From positions 7,254,001 through 7,318,000 of the forward strand of contig OZ176051.1 of the NCBI GenBank assembly GCA_964247055.1: DNA of 64,000 nucleotides, written 5' to 3'. The notes below the pieces were generated by a model. It did not search any database. It was not told the origin of the DNA and saw nothing but the letters and a program-made list of their open reading frames with translations. Both the position numbers and the translations under genes were made by a program. Numbering within the stretch: position 1 is the stretch's first letter; each line of letters opens with the position of its first letter. Shown one piece after another: positions 59,501-64,000 of this stretch. Source of the DNA: Paragordius varius. Its lineage: Eukaryota > Nematomorpha.

Positions 59501-62235
59501 TGATCGGAGGTTAGAGAAAGTGGTCCAGTCTCCATACAGAATATGGCTATGAATAAATATGATTTTAAATAAATTGTTTATACTAACGACGGAACATAAA
59601 AATTATAATTAAGTAAACAGTGCTGATAATGGTTAAGGTTAGAAATTGGTTTTTAATTTTCTTTGTTTTTTAGCCAAATAGTTTTTCTTTGAAACCATTT
59701 TAATAATATGGCCAAATTATTTTGATACATTCAAATAAATCGACAAATTGAAAGCAAAATCGTATTTTATCCTGTTTTATATGAAAATTTTAGAGGAATT
59801 ATTTATCCATATCAAAAATTAGTATTAATATTTTTGGATAGTTTAAAACTCAGTATTGATTTAAAAAAATTTTGGTTCCAATTGTTTCTTATATAAATAA
59901 ATAAGTGTAATTGATATCTATAACAGTAGTCCATTAAACCTAGCGGAACAAGATCATATGATATAGTTAATTCAAAAATTTTCAGCGTCTCCTATAGTCA
60001 ATTTGAAGATTACAGATAATTATCACCATCAAATAAGATTATAAAAAAGGAATTTTAATCATTAAATGGTAATTCATAAAAATATAGATGATGATAAAGT
60101 TTAATTTAAAGGTTTTCTACATAAAAACTAATGTAATGAGAATATCTTTTGGATAATTAGGAATTATTTAAATATAATAAAAAAGAAAAATCAAATACAT
60201 TTAATATTGTTAATCTTCTAACAGTAATCAAGCACAAATGCTCTTAAATTACAGCATGCATTTTAATATAAAAATAGATCAAACCTCTAATCCACTCTAA
60301 AAATTGTAATTTTTTTAGATTTAAAACATAAGGAATGTGTCATCGTGTGTAATAACCACACCTCATTTTTTCACCTATATTTATAATGTTTTATGCGTAT
60401 AATATGAGTAATGCAAAAGGCTAGATTATGTAGATCAAAGTACATAAATGATTCCTGAAAGAAAAAAAGGGAATATAATTATATATGGAATCAATCAGCA
60501 AAAATTATATAATTTATTATAATATAATATTTCGATTACTACAAGTAATCTTTGTAGTAATCGAAATATTATATTATAATAAATTATATAATTTTTGCTG
60601 ATTGATTCCATATATAATTATACTATCACACTTCAGCGTAAACAATATCCAAAAAGGGAATATATTTATATACGTTTTTTACAACAAAGTTTTAAAATTC
60701 CCTCTATATCTAATACCTATTTATATCTTATTACTTAAGTATATATAAAGATTTCCTACTTATTATTATGAAAGGTATCATTTATATTCATTGTAAAGTA
60801 TGTATTCCATCAATATTAAAACTTTTAATAAATAAACAATATTATAAAGTTATAAAATCTTTTTAATTGAGTGAAAAGCATAAAAATTAATAGGTGAAAA
60901 GATATCCGTTTACTCCGATAATATTATGTTTATATGTTGCAGAAAACATACATATTTTCCACAATTTAATCAAAAGAACTTTAATTAACTAAAAATCGCA
61001 AAAATTTATCTGGCTGACTACAAGACTTTTTCTAACCAATATTTAAACTAAATAAATTAATTATTTATATTAATTATTGAGTGTTAAATTGCGACTCATA
61101 TATAATATTTGTAGATAAAAAGTTAAATGTTGCCTTTGAAGCATTTTTCGAAAAAATCTAGACCAATTATAGGCTGAACGCCAAATTATGTCTAATAACA
61201 CCCTGATATTAAAGTTTTAAGACTATTTTTTGGCATCATACAATTATTCTTAAAATTAGATAAGTAGTCAACTATTTTTAAATAATTCGGATGAAAAGGT
61301 ACATAGATGGATATTTCAATAAAAACCAATTAATGAAATATGTTTGGACTATAATCTATTATATCGATATTGAGAAAAAATTAATCACAGTCTAGACTCT
61401 AGAATATACAGGACACAGCTAAACATGACGACATAACATAAATGAAATTAAATAACGAATAAATAAAACAATAATCTGTAAAAAAAACTTACAATGTGGA
61501 ATGATTTCTTTCGGAATACTTGGTTGGACTTTGGTGGAAGTATTATAGCTTAAATACACATTTTGTAAGCCATATAAATTTTTGACGTTTAACAATATAG
61601 GCATTGCAGAATTCTGATAAAATTTACTAAGGAGTGATGTGTTTTGTAATGGAATAAGATATATAATAAATGTATTCAATTCGTCCATAATAAAGCTATC
61701 ATGAGCGCTTAACATGCTTTCATACCAAATTACGAATACTTTGTAACCCATTTCTTTGATCTGTTAAAATTATAATTGAAATTAAAAAACAACCTTGAGT
61801 GAGTTTGAAGGATGACACAATTCAATCATAATTTTCCCTAAAATTAACAAAATAATTACTTAAACATTTGTATTGCCAACCACCACTAATTAAATTACCG
61901 TAACTCCGAAGCAAAAACTAAAAATAAAATATATATTTGCCTGTAAAATATAGAGTATGTTGTCCAATTCTTCTTTATATGATTTCATACCTAACATTGT
62001 ACATGTTTTACTTTTTTGCATTATAATCTCGCAGTAATGATCATAAAATATTTGAAAGAATATATTGGAATAATCATTTATATTGATTTGGTTATGAAAT
62101 TTATCTAATAATTTATAACAAATAAAAACCAATAATAAGTCTTAAACATTTTATCTTGGCAATACTATCCTTTTTAGGGTCCTTTAATTTCCCCAAAACC
62201 TTAACTACATCGGTGTAGGCTTTTCTAGGGAACAT
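41562..62235 (-). CDS. RALGAPA1: Ral GTPase-activating protein, catalytic alpha subunit
   Basis: About 42 exons, ~2,300 aa (human 2,036). Exon order: 62235-62130, 62104-61941, 61917-61860, 61837-61794, 61760-61493, 59546-59431, 58718-58532, 58136-57864, 57419-57175, 56850-56718, 56270-56068, 55649-55575, 55308-55042, 54572-54499, 54411-54255, 53851-53729, 53439-53275, 52899-52677, 52032-51814, 51450-51340, 51266-51232, 50577-50383, 50319-50182, 49979-49647, 49275-49012, 48665-48579, 48193-48120, 48027-47910, 47804-47679, 47585-47526, 47463-47296, 47188-46916, 46791-46738, 46662-46215, 45619-45378, 45101-44938, 44548-44371, 43744-43596, 43508-43360, 42998-42840, 42099-41960, 41712-41562. It begins [11 protein letters not shown] (human MFSKKPHGDVK) and has [30 protein letters not shown] and [10 protein letters not shown]. 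It ends in the Rap/RalGAP domain with [15 protein letters not shown], where the catalytic 'asparagine thumb' is kept. With a beta subunit it would switch off RalA/B. Exons 35-36 do not join in phase, so a small exon is probably missing there. RALGAPA1 and RALGAPA2 cannot be told apart. Confidence 0.93.
42126..42493. mobile_element. MITE family A, copy 5
   Basis: In the intron between the last two-but-one RALGAPA exons (42,100-42,839). The ends are eroded (TATACCATTTGTACC; GTAAATGATATA), but the TTCACCCCTAAACATTTC-type subrepeats and the core AAACATGTGTTTTTGAGC are still visible. This is one of the older-looking copies. Confidence 0.65.
47495..47521. repeat. (TA)n microsatellite
   Basis: Simple TA repeat in the short RALGAPA intron 47,464-47,525. 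Confidence 0.75.
52077..52267 (+). mobile_element. tRNA-derived SINE in a RALGAPA intron
   Basis: The head (52,081-52,152) is tRNA-like. It has an acceptor stem with six of seven pairs (GCGTGAT / ACCACGC), an A box TGGTATAGTAGGTAGG at about 52,086, a CTCTCAC segment like the anticodon loop of tRNA-Glu, and a B box GAGTTCGAACCC at about 52,129. The anticodon and T stems no longer pair, so it is not a working tRNA. A ~110-bp unrelated body and an AT-rich tail follow. The stretch (TA)n-AGCTGTATT occurs on both sides (ending at 52,076 and at about 52,297), consistent with a target-site duplication. It lies in the intron 52,033-52,676. Confidence 0.8.
53909..54226. mobile_element. MITE family A, copy 6
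   Basis: In the RALGAPA intron 53,852-54,254. Ends ATATACCAATTACAATTCAA and CTGTAAATGGTATATA; the core AAATTATGTGTTTTCGGGC matches copy 1. Confidence 0.75.
57685..57757. repeat. 36-bp tandem duplication
   Basis: AAAGTTGCAAATCAATAGAT plus 16 further bases occurs twice in a row (about 57,679-57,714 and 57,715-57,750) with essentially no differences, in RALGAPA intron 57,420-57,863. Confidence 0.8.
58153..58458. mobile_element. MITE family A, copy 7
   Basis: In the RALGAPA intron 58,137-58,531. Ends are eroded (TATATAAACCATTTGAACC; CTAAATGGTAC). A shortened core is present. Confidence 0.65.
59095..59322. repeat. Imperfect ~95-bp-arm hairpin in a RALGAPA intron
   Basis: Arms 59,095-59,190 and 59,222-59,322 are inverted copies (AAGAGCTCTATGGTAAT against ATTACCATAGAGCTCTTG) around a ~31-bp loop. 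The sequence resembles a small fold-back MITE. Confidence 0.75.
60474..60622. repeat. Perfect 71-bp palindromic hairpin with 7-nt loop
   Basis: Arms 60,474-60,544 and 60,552-60,622 are exact reverse complements by hand comparison over all 71 positions, with loop GTAATCT. It lies in the large RALGAPA intron 59,547-61,492. Absence of any mismatch in neutral intron DNA implies recent origin or ongoing gene conversion. Confidence 0.9.
61761..62129 (-). other. Cluster of four miniature introns at the RALGAPA 5' end
   Basis: Introns at 62105-62129 (25 nt), 61918-61940 (23 nt, GC-AG), 61838-61859 (22 nt) and 61761-61793 (33 nt) split the first 130 codons. Each keeps phase and human alignment. The next intron, 61,492-59,547, is 1,946 nt, the longest in the window. 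Confidence 0.85.
61918..61940 (-). other. 23-nt GC-AG intron in RALGAPA
   Basis: Exon 2 ends ...[10 protein letters not shown] and exon 3 resumes [10 protein letters not shown]. The 23 nt between begin GCAAATAT and end ATTTTTAG. Reading straight through gives an in-frame stop. Removing exactly these 23 nt yields 44 residues from ELD to NSLK, the same length as human RALGAPA1. No GT donor fits. Confidence 0.75.
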
Positions 62236-64000
62236 ATGGTTTGATCATTTTATGCAATTGATAACATGCGCCTAGGTAAAATACCTGGATAAAATTTTTA
62301 TAAGTTGAAATCCACCAATTCCTTGCACCATTAATATTAATGTTAAAAAATAATAAAATATCTGATTTGTGTAAAAAAATTCAATAAACTTGAATAAAAA
62401 TATTTTTGATTTATAATTTGCAGTTTTCTAGTTTTATATCCCAGAGAGATTTACAGTATGATTACGTATATATTGATAGAAAGTAATTATTGCCAAATAA
62501 GGAGTAAAAAGGGAAAAAATAATTATAGACCAATATACTGCCCTTTGTTATATATGCTATTTGGCAATAATTAATAACTTTTAGCAAATATGTACTTACT
62601 TCTACTGTTTATCAATATTTAACGTGTTTAAGATATGGGCCAATAAAATAATCATTTTTCAGCCTTTTTTGATTCATGGAAAAAAATTTAAAAAATAAAA
62701 ACATTTTAATACATTTTACACCTTCCTTAAGATATAAAATCGCTAATATAAATTAATGTATAATGGTTAACACTTCGATTCATTGGGGTATCTAAATACC
62801 CCTGACCTTTTTTAAGCTATAAAAAAACTACTGAAAGAAACGGTCATAATTTAAATTTATGCTTCTTTCCGAATCAAAATTATATAAATAAGCCGAAATA
62901 TCCAAATAAAATTTAATTTTGAAAAAAAAAGTTCCATGTCACACTACTTCGACGCCATTTTATTTTATTTTCAAAATATTGTCTTCATTTAATTTTAAGG
63001 GTAAAATTAGAGCTTATTATTTATTTAAATTACATCTAACATTGATAGAAATAGAAAAAGGGGTTTTGTATTATTTTTTATTTTTACCATTTCAAACATT
63101 TCACGTTGAGGAAATTTTTACCTATCAGTTTTAGCTTAAAATAAGTGATATCAAGTATTTTTGAAATTTTTTATATAAATTTCGGTTTATTAATGTTATA
63201 GCAGTGCAATATTTTGCCATGGCTTCGATTGCTTCCATATTTTTTAAGATATTTTATTTTAAACAGGCCGGTATCCAACTACCCCAATTTGAATCGAAGG
63301 ACTGAAATGAATGTGTTGTATCCAAGTGTTAAATATGGAAAAGAATAATTAAATTCTCAATATTTTAATACTCCACGCCTTTTGGGGAAATGTTATGCCC
63401 GAGAAAGCGATTTAAATTTGAACAGATTAAAAAGTATTCAAGGTATTAACCCAAATTTAAAAACAATTATTTTAGCAATTTCATTTAAATGGTGGATCTA
63501 CTTGTAAAAAATTTCGACAGATATTTTTCCTAAGCGTTGTGTCCAGTATGTTATTAAAAAGATGATTTATGAATGTGATTTCCATAAATGTGCGAGGCTA
63601 AAATCGGACCCTTTATAGTGGATATAAATAGCCAGAACTAAATCTAAAGGCTAAAAGTTTTCTGGGTAATTAATCTTATATCAGTATTATATGGTTTGAA
63701 AATAGCCCCTAGGTCCTAATACACCTGAAATTCAGATGTTTGCCGAAGTATGAGGTTTTTTCTAAACCCATCTTGTAACATGGAAGGCTAAATGCAATAA
63801 TAAGTTGAATCCCAGATTTGGTTAACGAAATATAAATAGATTAAAACTATACCCATTAATTTGAATGCCTAAACTTTATAAATTTCTTTAGCCCATAATT
63901 TCATTTATATGATCTATTAGTGATGACAAACTGGATTCTTTTATGAAAATCTCTTATGCAATTAATAACCCACTACTTTCTCCACCATAAACTATAGTAG
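62236..64000. other. RALGAPA upstream flank, no further gene recognised
   Basis: Contains an imperfect hairpin at about 62,468-62,620 (AGTAATTATTGCCAAATA against TATTTGGCAATAATTA, with matching outer parts) and repeat family Z at 63,205-63,350. Open frames such as 62,919-63,134 are Phe/Leu/Lys-rich and not recognisable. Confidence 0.5.
63205..63350. repeat. Dispersed repeat family Z, copy 2
   Basis: Matches 12,590-12,765 in the same order of blocks (CCATGGCTTCGATTGCTTCC, CATATTTTTTAAGATATTT, AATTTGAATCGAAGG, GTGTTGTATCCAA). The copies are diverged. Confidence 0.55.

Noticed and set aside
1-64000. CRISPR arrays, bacterial operons, rRNA genes
   Set aside because: Nothing of the kind is visible; the split genes and spliceosomal introns rule out a prokaryotic source.

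Overview
The window is animal nuclear DNA: very AT-rich, standard genetic code, and genes split by GT-AG introns whose translated exons line up with conserved bilaterian proteins. Its signature is a two-class intron population. At least fourteen introns are only 21-33 nt long, and they sit beside introns of 60 to about 1,900 nt in the same genes. Introns of roughly 22-30 nt are reported for dicyemid mesozoans, so a mesozoan-type animal (dicyemid or orthonectid) or another reduced spiralian is my best guess. The organism itself cannot be proved from one window.

Layout, left to right. (1) 0.8-6.6 kb, plus: a nine-exon transmembrane protein with one AHNAK/periaxin-type PDZ domain and a long disordered tail. 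(2) 7.4-12.8 kb: a repeat zone. It holds a 2-kb dispersed element carrying a degenerate ~160-bp tandem array, fold-back copies of a second family, and a fragment of a third family that recurs near 63.2 kb. (3) 13.1-14.5 kb: a small heat-shock gene with a heat-shock element and TATA box, tail-to-tail with an intronless ERI3-like 3'-5' RNA exonuclease. (4) 15.2-15.8 kb: a 592-bp fold-back element flanked by a 13-bp direct repeat, carrying two inverted hammerhead ribozymes with full consensus cores. (5) 16.6-24.4 kb: a single-exon glomulin-like gene converging on a 14-exon DNAJC11 gene. (6) 26.1-27.5 kb, minus: a single-exon rhodopsin-like GPCR. (7) 30.4-33.9 kb: a mobile element with ~546-bp inverted repeats around a multi-exon transposon-associated gene that itself uses 21-27-nt introns. 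(8) 34.5-35.7 kb: a 5'-truncated LINE between 15-bp direct repeats. (9) 35.9-39.8 kb: PRELID3/slowmo (minus) and PNO1 (plus), head to head across 65 bp. (10) 41.6-62.2 kb, minus: a ~42-exon Ral GTPase-activating protein alpha subunit gene spanning 20.7 kb. Its introns carry a tRNA-derived SINE, three MITE copies and large hairpins. (11) 62.2-64 kb: no gene recognised; a hairpin and a repeat copy.

The genes are unrelated housekeeping and signalling functions: small-GTPase control, 40S ribosome assembly, mitochondrial lipid transfer and cristae organisation, protein folding, RNA processing. They do not form one pathway. The most unusual content is non-coding: miniature introns (one GC-AG), the hammerhead fold-back element, a MITE family with seven copies, and several long perfect or near-perfect hairpins.
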